DNA of 64,000 nt from Persicitalea sp963716085 (GCA_963716085.1 OY970288.1:3410001-3474000); one strand, 5' to 3'; positions 16,061-25,918 are shown, counted from the first letter of the stretch. Notes: generated by a model not told the origin, from the sequence alone. Program-made: numbers and translations.

Positions 16061-18265
16061 CTACAAATTCTCCACCAAAAACCGCGTCATCATCCGGTAC
16101 AAATGATACCGCGTGTTGCCGCCGCGCAGGGCGTGGGCGCGGTTAGGGTAGTAGAAGGTTTCAAACTCCCGGTTAGCCTCCACCAGCGCGTCCACGAAGG
16201 CGACGGAGTTTTGGAAATGCACGTTGTCGTCGCCGGTGCCGTGGATGAGGAGGAACTTGCCTTTGAGCTTCGCGGCGTGGGTGAGGGGTGAGTTATCGTC
16301 GTAGCCGTCGGGGTTGTCCTGTGGGCGTTTGAGGTAGCGTTCGGTGTAGATGCTGTCGTAGAAGCGCCAGGTCGTGACGGGGGCCACGGCGATGCCCGCC
16401 TTGAAGTAGTCGGCCCCGACGGTCATGCAGAGCGAGGTCATGTAGCCGCCGTAGCTCCAACCCCAGATGCCGATGCGGTCCTTGTCCACGTAGGGCAGCG
16501 TGCCGAGGTACTTTGCGCCCTCGATTTGATCCTGGGTTTCGAGTTTGCCGAGTTGGGCGTAGGTGGCCGTGCGGAACGCCTTGCCCCGCGCTCCCGTGCC
16601 CCGGTTGTCGATCGAGACGACGATGTAGCCCTTGTCGGCCAGGGTTTGGTGCCAGAGGAAATCGCGGCTTTCCCAACTGTCCACGACCGTCTGCGAACCC
16701 GGCCCGCCATAGACGAACATCAGCACGGGGTACTTTTGGGTTGGGTCGAGGTCGGCAGGCTTAATCATCCAGCCGTTCAGCGTCACGCTTTCGGAAGTCG
16801 TGAACTGGAAGAATTCCGGCTTCACGGTGCGGTACTCAGCGAGTTTCTGGAAGAGTTCCCGGTTGGTTTCCAGCGTCCTGACGACCGCCGCCGTGGGGGC
16901 CTGGCGCAGCGTCACGGTCGGCACGGCCTCCGCCGAACTGTTGTATTCCAGATAATACTGAAAATCGGGACTCAGCAGAATGCGGTTGATACCGCGCTTG
17001 TCGGACATCCGCACCGGGGGCGGAGCCTGGTAGCGTCGGCGGCGGCGCTTGGGCGCGGCGATGTCCTGGCGGTAGAGGTGGCGTTCGAGCGGCGAGACGT
17101 CGGTGGAGGTGTAGTAAATCAGGTTATTGGGCTCGTCTAGGCCCAGAAACTCGGCTACCTCCCAGCCGCCGGAGGTGAGTTGGCGGTCGAGGGTGCCGTC
17201 AATGTCATAGAGGTACAGGTGCTTGTAGCCGCTGCGTTCGCTGGAAAAGATGAACTGTTCGCCGTTGTCGAGGTAAGTGAGGTCGTCGGTGAAAATCAGG
17301 TCCACGTAGGTGTCGCTCTCCTCGGTCAGGATGGTGCGGACTTGTCCGGTGGTGGCGTCGGCGTGGAGCAGGTCGAGGCGGTTTTGCAGCCGATTCATGC
17401 GCCGGATCGAGAGCAAGTTGGGATTTTTGGTCCACGCGATGCGGGGAATGTACTGGTCGGCTTCGGGGCCGATGTCCATCTTGGTGGTTTTCTGGGTGGC
17501 CAGTTCGTACGTCAGAATCTGCACGGTGGCGTTCGACTCGCCCGCTTTGGGGTACTTGAACTTATAATCCGTGGGATAAAGCGGCCCCCACTTTTGCATA
17601 TTGTACTCCGTCACCGCACTTTCGTCAAAGCGGTGGAAGGCGATCCGACGCCCGTCGGGCGACCAGGCGAAGGCTTGCGACAATGAGAATTCCTCCTCGT
17701 AGACCCAGTCGCCTCCGCCGTTGATGATTTCGTTGAATTTGCCGTCGGTGGTAATGGCGGTTTCGGTGGCTAGGTCGGTCACGAATAGGTTGTTCTCCCG
17801 CACAAAAGCGACTTTAGTGCCGTCGGGTGAGAAACTGGCGTACTGCTGCTTGCCGTTTTTGGAAAGCTTGACGAGCGATTTTGTCCCCAAATCATAGACG
17901 TAGTACTCGGCTTTTTTGCTGCGGCGGTAGATGGGTTCCTCCTCCGTCGTGAGGAGGAGTTTGGTCTCGTCGGGGCTGAGTTGGTAGCCTTCGATGGCAA
18001 TTTTGTCCGACGTTCCGGTGACGGTGGCGGTATTTTGGTCGAAGAGCGTTTCGACGGCTTCGCCCGTGGCGATGCTGTACTTGACGACCTGGCCCGGTTG
18101 CAAGGAGGTGTAGAAACCGCCCTGTTTCATCCAATTGACATCCGTGACAGTTTTAGCGGTGAAAGTACCTGACTTGGTACCGTATATTTCGTCGAGTGTG
18201 ATGGCGCGTTGCTGGGCGTGGAGGGTTTGGGTGGTCAAGAGAAAGAGGAAGATTAGTTTTTTCAT
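16061..18265 (-). CDS. S9 family dipeptidyl peptidase (DPP4-like), exported
   Basis: 734 residues from the ATG at 18265. That start gives a signal peptide MKKLIFLFLLTTQTLHAQ; the longer open frame adds 56 unlikely residues. An N-terminal beta-propeller (about 60-450, with WSPDGRRIAFHRFD and similar blades) precedes an alpha/beta hydrolase domain. Catalytic residues: Ser604 in GWSYGGYM, Asp in HGTGDDNVH (about 679-680), His711 in NRAHALRG. It removes dipeptides after proline from peptides in the periplasm (family knowledge). It lies 151 bp downstream of the YcxB-like gene. Confidence 0.9.
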   Translation of the reverse strand: MKKLIFLFLLTTQTLHAQQRAITLDEIYGTKSGTFTAKTVTDVNWMKQGGFYTSLQPGQVVKYSIATGEAVETLFDQNTATVTGTSDKIAIEGYQLSPDETKLLLTTEEEPIYRRSKKAEYYVYDLGTKSLVKLSKNGKQQYASFSPDGTKVAFVRENNLFVTDLATETAITTDGKFNEIINGGGDWVYEEEFSLSQAFAWSPDGRRIAFHRFDESAVTEYNMQKWGPLYPTDYKFKYPKAGESNATVQILTYELATQKTTKMDIGPEADQYIPRIAWTKNPNLLSIRRMNRLQNRLDLLHADATTGQVRTILTEESDTYVDLIFTDDLTYLDNGEQFIFSSERSGYKHLYLYDIDGTLDRQLTSGGWEVAEFLGLDEPNNLIYYTSTDVSPLERHLYRQDIAAPKRRRRRYQAPPPVRMSDKRGINRILLSPDFQYYLEYNSSAEAVPTVTLRQAPTAAVVRTLETNRELFQKLAEYRTVKPEFFQFTTSESVTLNGWMIKPADLDPTQKYPVLMFVYGGPGSQTVVDSWESRDFLWHQTLADKGYIVVSIDNRGTGARGKAFRTATYAQLGKLETQDQIEGAKYLGTLPYVDKDRIGIWGWSYGGYMTSLCMTVGADYFKAGIAVAPVTTWRFYDSIYTERYLKRPQDNPDGYDDNSPLTHAAKLKGKFLLIHGTGDDNVHFQNSVAFVDALVEANREFETFYYPNRAHALRGGNTRYHLYRMMTRFLVENL

Positions 18266-18416
18266 TTTGTGGTTTTTTGGGCAAAATACGGGATTCTTCG
18301 GCTTCTCAACCGCAGAGTGCACAGAGATTTCACGCAGAGGCCGCTGAGAAAATAAAAAGGCCCGACGTTTCTGCCGGGCTGAACTCATAAACTTTGAACC
18401 GCCAGACGGCCCTATT

Positions 18417-18974
18417 TTAACTCTTTTCCTCAATCAAGCCTTTCTGCCTCAAAATCCGATCGAACAACTTCATGTCGTGGTCGGAATTGAAGATGGTGTA
18501 GGGCAGATAGATAAACTGGCCGCGCGACATGACGAGGACGTAGGCTTCTTTGTCTTTGTAGCCGCTTTTGATCATGTCCCACTTCATCACGCCGCCTTCC
18601 TTGGCGTTAATTTTCATCAGGATTTGCCGCTGGTCGATTTCGTAAATGTACTTGTCGAACATCGGCTTATACTGTTCTAGCTGCGTGATGCCGGTGAACT
18701 GGATAAGCCAAAAAAGAATGTACAGAATCACGCCCACGATGATGACGACGTAAATCCAGATGTTGGGATAAACGCCCGTCAGGTTGACGATAGCGTTGAC
18801 CATAATCAGGAAAAAGGGCACCAGCAGCCACACCATCTGGGCCTTGAAAAACTGCTTCATCGCCAGCCAGATGTATTTTTTAGAGTCGAGGGCGTAGCGC
18901 TTGGTACGGATCGCCGCCGGATTGGCCGACATCTGAGGATTGGACTGGTACTTTTGGGAAGGCATTTTAGGCAT
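18417..18974 (-). CDS. YcxB-like membrane protein
   Basis: 185 residues. Two transmembrane helices (about 48-68 and 72-93: VWLLVPFFLIMVNAIV and IYVVIIVGVILYILFWLI) are followed by a cytoplasmic domain with KWDMIKSGYKDKEAYVLVMSRGQFIYLPYTIF, typical of YcxB-like C-terminal domains. Function is unknown. The start could be the first or fourth codon (two Met). Transcribed in the same direction as the peptidase. Confidence 0.6.
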   Translation of the reverse strand: MPKMPSQKYQSNPQMSANPAAIRTKRYALDSKKYIWLAMKQFFKAQMVWLLVPFFLIMVNAIVNLTGVYPNIWIYVVIIVGVILYILFWLIQFTGITQLEQYKPMFDKYIYEIDQRQILMKINAKEGGVMKWDMIKSGYKDKEAYVLVMSRGQFIYLPYTIFNSDHDMKLFDRILRQKGLIEEKS

Positions 18975-19196
18975 AACTAGACGTTTGATTTTGGATTTTG
19001 GACGCTGGAACGGTTCGTCGGCGCGATTGGATTTTGGAAGAAACGACCAACAGGTGACTGTCTTCCATACCCCTTGAACGCCCGCAAAGTTAAGAAAAAG
19101 CCCCTTACCTGGCAGAAAGCCAAAGGAAATAAAACGGGATGCTGTATTTTGGCGTTATTTGTGTTCCAAATCAATCTTGAATGAAAGTTAGAGTAA

Positions 19197-19247
19197 AGTG
19201 GCGAAAGCAATATTCTATCATTCACTCATTCACTCATTCAAAATTAA
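19197..19247. repeat. Gene-leader repeat R2, copy 1
   Basis: Contains GGCGAAAGCAATATTCT (the core in reverse orientation) and then CATTCACTCATTCACTCATTCAAAATT. Compare 57780-57856 and 59309-59394. It ends 6 bp before the TTG start of the BatA-type gene. Bases 18975-19196 show no gene. Confidence 0.6.
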
Positions 19248-19253
19248 CTTTCC

Positions 19254-21317
19254 TTGAGTTTCCTCTTCCCTTCCTTCCTCTGGGGCCTGTTGGCTGTTTC
19301 GGTTCCCATTGCCATACATTTCTTTAATTTCCGGCGCACCAAGCGGGTTTTCTTCACGAACGTGGCTTTTTTGAAGGCCGTCGAGACGCAGACGAGTTCG
19401 TTTCGGAAGATCAAGCACTGGCTTATTCTGGCGGCGCGGGTATTTGCCGTGACTTGCCTGGTGCTGGCTTTTGCGCAGCCGTTTTTGCCGAGCAAGAGCG
19501 AGCTGGGCATCAGTCGGCAGGGCGTGACGAGCCTGTACCTCGACAACTCGTACAGCATGCAAAACGAGGAAAACGGCAAGCGCTACCTCGACATCGCGAC
19601 CGGGCGGCTGGGCGATCTGATGCGGGTGTTCCGCAACGCCACCACGTTACAACTGATGACCAACGATTTCTCGGCCCCCGAACAAACGCTGGCCACCGCC
19701 GACAAGATCCGCGACCGCCTGACGACCGTCGGCCTGTCGCATACGCCGCGCACGTTGACCGAAGTATACCGCCGCCAGCAGAATCTGATGTCGCGCCACG
19801 CCACGGCGGGGAACAATCAGTTATTCTGGTTTTCGGATTTTCAGAAAAGTACGGTGGGCGATTTGTCCAAAGTCAACGTCGATTCCACCAATCGGCTGTT
19901 CGTCGTGCCGGTACAGGCGACGCCGGAGAAGAACATTTTTGTGGATTCGGTCTGGTTGAATACACCCTTTATCCGGGAGTTGCAGAATAACATTTTGTAC
20001 GTCAAAGTGAGCAACTCGGGTACGGAAATGGCCGAGAATACCGTCGTCAAGCTGTATCTGGACGATGCGCAAGTTTCGACCGCCTCGGTGGATGTGCAGC
20101 CTAACGGCTCGGCCAACGCGCAGTTCAATTTCAGCGTCAAAGGACGAGGCTTCAAGAAGGGACGCATCACGTTCGATGATTTTCCCGTGACGTTCGACAA
20201 CGACTACTACTTCGTGCTGAATGCTTCCCCCGAAATTAAAATCGTGCACCTTTACGGCCAGACCAACGGGGGGCGATATATCGAGAATGTCTTCGACAAC
20301 GACAGCCTGTTCGCCACCCAAAGTTTCAGCGTGCAGAACGTGGACGTAGGCCAGTTGCGCACGGCCGACCTGGTGGTGCTGGAAGGCGTCGAGCAGCCTA
20401 CGGGTTCGCTGCGGACAGCGCTGGAGGATTTTGTGAAGAAAGGCGGCAGCCTGGCCATTATTCCCCCTACCAATCCCGACGCCGGGACCTACGGCTCATT
20501 TCTGACCAGTCTGCGGGTCAATGGCTTACAGGCACGGACGGGTACACCACAGCCGGTACCGATGAACGTCCCGGATCGTAACACGCCGTTTTTTAGCGAC
20601 GTCTTCGAGGAATCCATCCGGCAGGAAACCAACCTGAGCCTGCCGTCGGCCTCGCCGACCTGGCAGTGGGGCAACAGCGGCAACAACCTACTCACCCTCA
20701 GAAACGGGCAAACCTACCTGGCCCAGGCTTCGGTCGGGCAAGGAAAACTTTACCTTTTCGCCGCGCCCCTGGCCTCGGCCTACGGCAATATGGCGCAACA
20801 CGCGCTGTTCGTACCCGTCATGTACAAACTGGCCGCCCTGAGCGTCCGGGCGCAGCGCACGGCTTACTCCTTTGACGAGAACAGCCTGGCCGTTTCCGTC
20901 AGCGACCCGAACCCGAATGCCGTGTACAAACTCCGCCGTGACAAGACCGAACTCATTCCCGTGCAGCGGCTGAACGGCAACCAACTGGTACTCGAACTGC
21001 CCAAGAGCAACCAACTCAGCGAAGACCAGTCGGTGGATGCGGGCTATTACGAACTGGTGAACGACGACAAAACCGAGCAACTCCTGGCCCTCAACCACGA
21101 CAATAGCGAGTCGAAGCTGGAATACTACACCCCCGACGAACTGCGGGCGGCTTTCTCGGGCCAGAAAAACGTGGAAGTGTTCGACAAAATCGACGATGCG
21201 GCCTTTGCCCGCGAGTTCGAGGAGCAGAATCTGGGTACCAGCCTTTGGAAGTATTTTCTGATCGCGGCGCTGGCGTTTCTTTTGATTGAGATTTTATTGA
21301 TTAGATTTTTGAAATGA
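19254..21317 (+). CDS. BatA domain-containing membrane protein
   Basis: 687 residues starting at TTG. The N-terminus MSFLFPSFLWGLLAVSVPIAIHFFNFRR is the conserved BatA/TIGR02226 double-membrane segment, which fixes this unusual start. A second helix follows (WLILAARVFAVTCLVLAFAQPFL). The central part resembles a von Willebrand A-like fold (VTSLYLDNSYSMQ, about 85-97), and a C-terminal membrane helix ends the protein. Family members are inner-membrane proteins of unknown role, often near aerotolerance-type operons. The gene ends with an ATGA overlap into a truncated frame at 21314. Confidence 0.85.
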   Translation: MSFLFPSFLWGLLAVSVPIAIHFFNFRRTKRVFFTNVAFLKAVETQTSSFRKIKHWLILAARVFAVTCLVLAFAQPFLPSKSELGISRQGVTSLYLDNSYSMQNEENGKRYLDIATGRLGDLMRVFRNATTLQLMTNDFSAPEQTLATADKIRDRLTTVGLSHTPRTLTEVYRRQQNLMSRHATAGNNQLFWFSDFQKSTVGDLSKVNVDSTNRLFVVPVQATPEKNIFVDSVWLNTPFIRELQNNILYVKVSNSGTEMAENTVVKLYLDDAQVSTASVDVQPNGSANAQFNFSVKGRGFKKGRITFDDFPVTFDNDYYFVLNASPEIKIVHLYGQTNGGRYIENVFDNDSLFATQSFSVQNVDVGQLRTADLVVLEGVEQPTGSLRTALEDFVKKGGSLAIIPPTNPDAGTYGSFLTSLRVNGLQARTGTPQPVPMNVPDRNTPFFSDVFEESIRQETNLSLPSASPTWQWGNSGNNLLTLRNGQTYLAQASVGQGKLYLFAAPLASAYGNMAQHALFVPVMYKLAALSVRAQRTAYSFDENSLAVSVSDPNPNAVYKLRRDKTELIPVQRLNGNQLVLELPKSNQLSEDQSVDAGYYELVNDDKTEQLLALNHDNSESKLEYYTPDELRAAFSGQKNVEVFDKIDDAAFAREFEEQNLGTSLWKYFLIAALAFLLIEILLIRFLK

Positions 21318-21466
21318 GCCAGCCGATGAAACTCTACCACCAAAATAGGGCATGCATTCTCGCCAGTATTGTGTTCTTTCAACTGTTGGCAGCGCCCCTT
21401 TCTTTTTCTCAAAGTAAGAGCTTCTTTTACGGCGATGCGTTCGACGGGAATGGAGTTGCTGTATGA
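21314..21466 (+). pseudogene. Truncated exported protein overlapping the BatA gene
   Basis: A 50-codon frame beginning in the ATGA shared with the BatA stop. It encodes a signal peptide (CILASIVFFQLLAAPLSFSQ) and then SKSFFYGDAFDGNGVAV before a stop. The tight coupling suggests a genuine operon partner whose body has been lost; the next gene, on the other strand, begins (its 3' end) at 21488. The original family cannot be named from 20 mature residues. Confidence 0.5.
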
Positions 21467-21487
21467 AAGAGGGAAGTAGCTTTAATC

Positions 21488-22720
21488 TCAACGATTTGAT
21501 TCTAATGTAACGCTAAACCATAAACCATTGGAATACAGAATCGGCTTCTCCAATTCATTTTCGCTCATCAGTCCAAACATCCTCCTCATTCCCTCCCCCA
21601 ACTCACGCATCAGTTTGTTTTCTCTGAGTATTCGAGCAATGTGAGGGTTGCGCGATTCGTGCGCTCCTTCTAATTCGTAAAGATTATTGATCGTCAAGGT
21701 TGATAATAACGCCCCCGGACTTTTGATCTCCATTCTATCATTAAATATAAAGATCTCGATCCCATTCTGTATGGAATAGTCGCGGTGAGCAATGGCGTTG
21801 AGGATAGCCTCCTTACAAGCATCCTCGGGATACGTGTATTTCTGTTCAAACTTGGTATTAGAACCGAATTCAGTTTTGTAGGCCAGGTAGGGCCTAAGGC
21901 TTTCCCAAGCCCGAAACGAGAGTTCAAATATATTTCCCTCCACGATTTCGTCACTTACTACGTTGTATTTCTCCCCGGATTCAAGGGCATTTCCCTGAAC
22001 TTTGATGTACCTGATCTGAGACCTGGGATGCCAGCGGTTAATCTCACTGGACTTGGCGAACAGCAGCACAGCGGCCCTTTTGAGTCTTAGACCGTTTACG
22101 GCGTAAACGGCTAGCTCGGTTTGCTGAAGGTAGAGTTCTACACCAAGTCCTTTGATGTAGGTATCGGCGATGTTTTGCAGTAAGCCCAGATCTAAATCCG
22201 TCACCAAAGCTCCATCTACAAATTGACTATCGTATTCACGAGGCCTTATTTCCTGTTTTTCAAACTGAATTTGATCGACCGAAGCCGGGAGCGTTTCTCG
22301 ATCTTTCCGCCTTACGCAGCGCCCATCCGGAAGCTGGTATATTTGAGTAGTACCTTTATTGACTGAAAAGTAAAGTACTCTCAACCCATTCAAGATAAGT
22401 TGGGTCGAGGCAATTAAAGGAAGCTGTTGGCCTTGATAAATATGCGAGTGGGGCGCGGCAAGCATAGCATTTATATCCTGCTCATCGTGAGGCACCCCTG
22501 TGATTGTTCCATCATCCTCCACTCCTATCAGGACTTCGCCCCCATCAGCGTTGGCAAATGACACGAGTGCCTCACCGATGTCCCCACAAATCTTTTTTAT
22601 AAATCTCGGTTTTTTGCGATCAGGTTTGCCTTCCAAGGCCGTTTTATACTCGCGAAAATGGCTTTCTCCGAGTGCAATGGTATTTTTGACTCTTTCCTGA
22701 AGCAATAAAATGTCTTCCAT
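21488..22720 (-). CDS. Schlafen-like AlbA_2 domain ATP-binding regulator
   Basis: 410 residues from the ATG at 22720; the frame is open ten codons further up but those look non-native. Residues 15-140 hold the AlbA_2 (Schlafen) domain: ESHFREYKTAL, GDIGEALVSFANADGGEVLIGVEDDGTITG. The C-terminal half has an ATPase-like winged-helix region with CKEAILNAIAHRDYSIQNGIEIFIFNDRMEIKSPG. Such proteins are predicted transcription regulators or nucleic-acid binders, and some belong to defence islands. It may have replaced the body of the truncated gene at 21314. Confidence 0.8.
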   Translation of the reverse strand: MEDILLLQERVKNTIALGESHFREYKTALEGKPDRKKPRFIKKICGDIGEALVSFANADGGEVLIGVEDDGTITGVPHDEQDINAMLAAPHSHIYQGQQLPLIASTQLILNGLRVLYFSVNKGTTQIYQLPDGRCVRRKDRETLPASVDQIQFEKQEIRPREYDSQFVDGALVTDLDLGLLQNIADTYIKGLGVELYLQQTELAVYAVNGLRLKRAAVLLFAKSSEINRWHPRSQIRYIKVQGNALESGEKYNVVSDEIVEGNIFELSFRAWESLRPYLAYKTEFGSNTKFEQKYTYPEDACKEAILNAIAHRDYSIQNGIEIFIFNDRMEIKSPGALLSTLTINNLYELEGAHESRNPHIARILRENKLMRELGEGMRRMFGLMSENELEKPILYSNGLWFSVTLESNR

Positions 22721-22774
22721 ATGGCAAAGGTATTCAGCTTTCCGCGTCAACTAGGATTCAAGACTCTCCCAGTA

Positions 22775-24328
22775 TTACTTCCCAATCTTCGGCATCTCGT
22801 TCCCCGTCATCACCTCCGGTGCTACCATCACCCGGCTATGCGGGTCGGCGTTTTCGAGGTTTAGCACGCCGCGCGGGCAGACCGCCGAACAGATGCCGCA
22901 GCCCACGCAGGAGGCCCGCACGATGTCCTGCCCTTTTTGGGCGTAAGCGCGGACGTCGATCCCCATTTCGCAGTAAGTGGAGCAATTGCCGCAGGAAATG
23001 CACTGCCCGCCGTTGGTCGTGATGCGGAAGCGTGACTTGAAGCGCTGTACGATGCCCAAATACGCCGCCAGCGGGCAGCCGAAGCGGCACCACACGCGGT
23101 TGCCCATGAACGGGTAAAAACCCACGCCCACCACGCCCGAAAACAACGCCCCGATCCAGAATCCATAGGCCGAGCGCACCGAATGGCTGCTGATCGGACC
23201 GATGTTGGACTGGCCCGTGAAGTAGGTGTAGAGCACGAAGGCCGTCATGACAATGGCAAAAACCAGCACGCCGTGAACGGTGTATCGTTCGATCTTCCAG
23301 GCTTTCATCGACTTGTCGGAAAGTTGACGATGCGGATCGCCCAAAGTTTCGGCCAGGCCACCGCAGCCGCACACCCATGAGCAGTACCAGCGCTTGCCGT
23401 AGAGGTAAGTAAAAATAGGTACCGCCAGCACGAAGAGGGCGATGCCCCAAGCGAGCATGAAGATACCCAGCGTACCATTGCTGGTGAGTTCGTTGAGGTT
23501 GAAATCGAAGAAAAAGTCGTAATCCAGCGGCCACATGTTCTTGAAGTCGAAGTAAGGCTGGTTGAGCCGCACCAGGATTTCGGGAATGATGAAGGCAAAG
23601 GACGTCTGGAAAAACATCACCGACACGGAGCGAATCTGCTCGTAGGGCGAGTGGCGGTACTTGATGATCATCCTGATGCCCATAATCAGGATACAGAGCG
23701 TATAGAGAAACCCGTACAAAAACCATTGAGAAGCCGGGCCGCCGTTGAGTACCTCACTGATCGGATCGACCAGTAACACCCAGTTGACGATGTACTGGGG
23801 ATAAAAGTAGAGGACTACGTAGAAAGCAATCAGAAAGGTACCGAGCAAAATCCCAATCCAGCCGCGCGAGGTGGCCGGATGGTGGTAAATGTGGTCGTTT
23901 TTGATGCCGGGTAGCAGGCGGTTTTTGGGAAAGATGTACATCAATGCCCCCACGATAGCCAGGCCGAAACTTAGCCAAAACCACAAAGCCGTATGTTCCG
24001 TAATCGGCCCTTCGGAAGCGGCCTTGGTTACCAGAAAAGCATAGTCGTCATAGATTACTTCACCCTCTTTTTTCTGGTCTTTCAAACCCTGATTGACCTC
24101 ATCCTGAATTTTACTGAAATCATTACTGAGTTCGAAAGCAGTCGAATATGTCTTGCCATACAGGGGCTCGGCTTTGTCCTTCAGCAGCTCATAATGTTCT
24201 TTTTTAACGACAGTCGTGTCTTGAAGAATCTCGCTGGTCAGGGTGTATTTTCCAAGGCTCAATGTAGCCACCCAAATGGCGAATCCGATGACGAAAAGCG
24301 TGAGGCCGATTTTTTGAATAGTAGTCAT
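22775..24328 (-). CDS. Membrane-bound 4Fe-4S protein (NapH/NosR-like)
   Basis: 517 residues. One membrane helix at the N-terminus, a periplasmic loop, then about six more helices, a conserved membrane-proximal segment KRWYCSWVCGCGG and VWCRFGCPLAAYLG (NapH/CcoG-like cysteine pairs), and a C-terminal double cluster ferredoxin (CISCGNCSTYCEMGID and CVGCGICSAVCPRGV). It probably carries electrons between the quinone pool and a periplasmic or cytoplasmic enzyme. It is 138 bp downstream of the FAD/NAD oxidoreductase in the same direction; the two may act together. Confidence 0.82.
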   Translation of the reverse strand: MTTIQKIGLTLFVIGFAIWVATLSLGKYTLTSEILQDTTVVKKEHYELLKDKAEPLYGKTYSTAFELSNDFSKIQDEVNQGLKDQKKEGEVIYDDYAFLVTKAASEGPITEHTALWFWLSFGLAIVGALMYIFPKNRLLPGIKNDHIYHHPATSRGWIGILLGTFLIAFYVVLYFYPQYIVNWVLLVDPISEVLNGGPASQWFLYGFLYTLCILIMGIRMIIKYRHSPYEQIRSVSVMFFQTSFAFIIPEILVRLNQPYFDFKNMWPLDYDFFFDFNLNELTSNGTLGIFMLAWGIALFVLAVPIFTYLYGKRWYCSWVCGCGGLAETLGDPHRQLSDKSMKAWKIERYTVHGVLVFAIVMTAFVLYTYFTGQSNIGPISSHSVRSAYGFWIGALFSGVVGVGFYPFMGNRVWCRFGCPLAAYLGIVQRFKSRFRITTNGGQCISCGNCSTYCEMGIDVRAYAQKGQDIVRASCVGCGICSAVCPRGVLNLENADPHSRVMVAPEVMTGNEMPKIGK

Positions 24329-24401
24329 GAGATTGTTTAGTTGTTTAGTCGTGGAGTTGTTTAGCAGGCCGCCCCTTGATGGTTTGGGTTAGCGTAAAAC
24401 T

Positions 24402-24456
24402 GCTTTGTGCCTTTGTGTCGTAGCGACGAACCGCTTTGTGCCTTTGTGCCTCAAAT
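24402..24456. repeat. Short TTTGTGCC-type direct repeats
   Basis: GCTTTGTGCCTTTGTG occurs twice (24402 and 24433 regions), with CAAA/TTTG words on both strands. The same words (AAAGGCACAAAG) occur upstream of guaA at 31462-31490. They supply possible -33 boxes. Confidence 0.4.
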
Positions 24457-24466
24457 TACACACCCT

Positions 24467-25825
24467 TCACCCCCAAACCCGCTCCCAAAACGGAGCTTTT
24501 CCGCCTAGTCTCACATTGTGTCTGGGGCTGTGTTTGTTGAAGGCAGCGACGATGGCTTTTTCGTGGCGCTCAAAAAACTCCGGGTCGAAGTGGGCGTCGC
24601 GGAAGTGCGAGAGAACGTAGCCGATGCTTTTTCTTCCCTTGATCCACTTTTCGCAGACTTCATGACGGAGCCTCATCCCGAAGTTATTGATGCCGACTAT
24701 GGAATTATTATCCTCGCGGTAGTTCAGCCGCAACGAAATTTTGCCGCTGGGGTGTTCCCAATAAAAGCTGTTCTGTCCCTCGGGCGTTTCGGCGGGTACC
24801 TGGCCGTAGGTTTGGTACTCGATGTCCATGAACTTGGCGGAGTTGAAGAATACGCCGGGTTGGTAAGGCGTCTTTTCCTGGCAAATGCTGCGGGCGACGG
24901 TTTCGCCCATGATGCGGCCCGTGTACCAGATCTGCTCCACGGGCTTGCGGTCGTCGGGCGGTTCGCGGTGCTGCACGCAGTCGCCGATGGCGTACACGTC
25001 GGGGATGTTGGTTTCCAGGAATTCATTGACCAGGATGCCTTTGTCCGTTTCCAGATCGGTGTTTTCGAACTGCTTGACGTTGGGATGAACGCCCACGGCC
25101 AGGCCCACGAACTGACAATCTATTTTCTCGCCGTCCTTGGTCGTGATGCTCGTCACGCGCAGGGATGATTCGCGGTCGTTGTCGTCAAGAATAGCCTCCA
25201 GTTCAGTCTTGAGGCGTAAATCCACGCCGTGTTCGCGGATATGGCGGCCGATCATTTCGGCTTCCTGCTTGGGCAGCACGCCGTTCCAGTAAGCATCCTC
25301 CCGGACCAGCATCGTCACGGGAATGTCGCGGGTGAGCAACATTTCGGCCATTTCGATACCGATCAACCCACCGCCGACGATGACCGCCCGCTCGATGCCT
25401 TCGGTATTGGCCTCCATCGACTCCAAATCCTGGTAACTGTACAATCCCTGAACGCCTTCCAAATCCTGACCCGGCCAGTCGAAGGTATTGCTCTCGGAGC
25501 CTACGCCCAGAATCAAGATATCATAGGTCAGTTCGGTCGGGACGTCGGTGCCGTGGTCGAGGGTGAGGGTTTTATTATCAAAATCGAAATGACTTACCCA
25601 CGCCTGCCGGAGTTCAATGCGGTTTTCTTCCCAAAACCAATCCTCGTAGGGCTTGGTATGCTCGTACTTCATGTGACCCATATAAATGTACATGAGGGCC
25701 GTACGCGAGAAAAAATGCTCAGTTTCGGTGGAGATGACCGTGATGCGGTCGTCGGAATGCTTGCGGATATGGCGGGCAGCGGTGATGCCGCTAATCCCGT
25801 TGCCCAGGACTACTATGTGCTTCAT
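24467..25825 (-). CDS. NAD(P)/FAD-dependent oxidoreductase
   Basis: 452 residues. An FAD loop is at the N-terminus (VVLGNGISGITAARHIRK), an NAD(P) loop in the middle (AVIVGGGLIGIEMAEMLL) and the FAD-binding end motif in DVYAIGDCVQ. This is the pyridine nucleotide-disulphide oxidoreductase fold, as in NirB- or rubredoxin-reductase-like enzymes. There is no redox CxxxxC pair, so it is not a disulphide reductase. The extended C-terminus after GVFFNSAKFMDIEYQTYG is of unknown role. It is likely a partner of the membrane ferredoxin gene downstream. Confidence 0.85.
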   Translation of the reverse strand: MKHIVVLGNGISGITAARHIRKHSDDRITVISTETEHFFSRTALMYIYMGHMKYEHTKPYEDWFWEENRIELRQAWVSHFDFDNKTLTLDHGTDVPTELTYDILILGVGSESNTFDWPGQDLEGVQGLYSYQDLESMEANTEGIERAVIVGGGLIGIEMAEMLLTRDIPVTMLVREDAYWNGVLPKQEAEMIGRHIREHGVDLRLKTELEAILDDNDRESSLRVTSITTKDGEKIDCQFVGLAVGVHPNVKQFENTDLETDKGILVNEFLETNIPDVYAIGDCVQHREPPDDRKPVEQIWYTGRIMGETVARSICQEKTPYQPGVFFNSAKFMDIEYQTYGQVPAETPEGQNSFYWEHPSGKISLRLNYREDNNSIVGINNFGMRLRHEVCEKWIKGRKSIGYVLSHFRDAHFDPEFFERHEKAIVAAFNKHSPRHNVRLGGKAPFWERVWG

Positions 25826-25918
25826 TCAGTGAAAAACGAACTTTCGATAATTTCTGAAAAGTAAGGAATCGCCGTGTAGTAAACAACTCCCCTGACTCAG
25901 CTACGTAAGTTCGAGCGC

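Noticed and set aside
22836..23726. Open frame of nearly 300 codons within the membrane ferredoxin gene
   Set aside because: Same-strand out-of-frame shadow of a well supported gene, with a low-complexity Arg/Leu-rich product.
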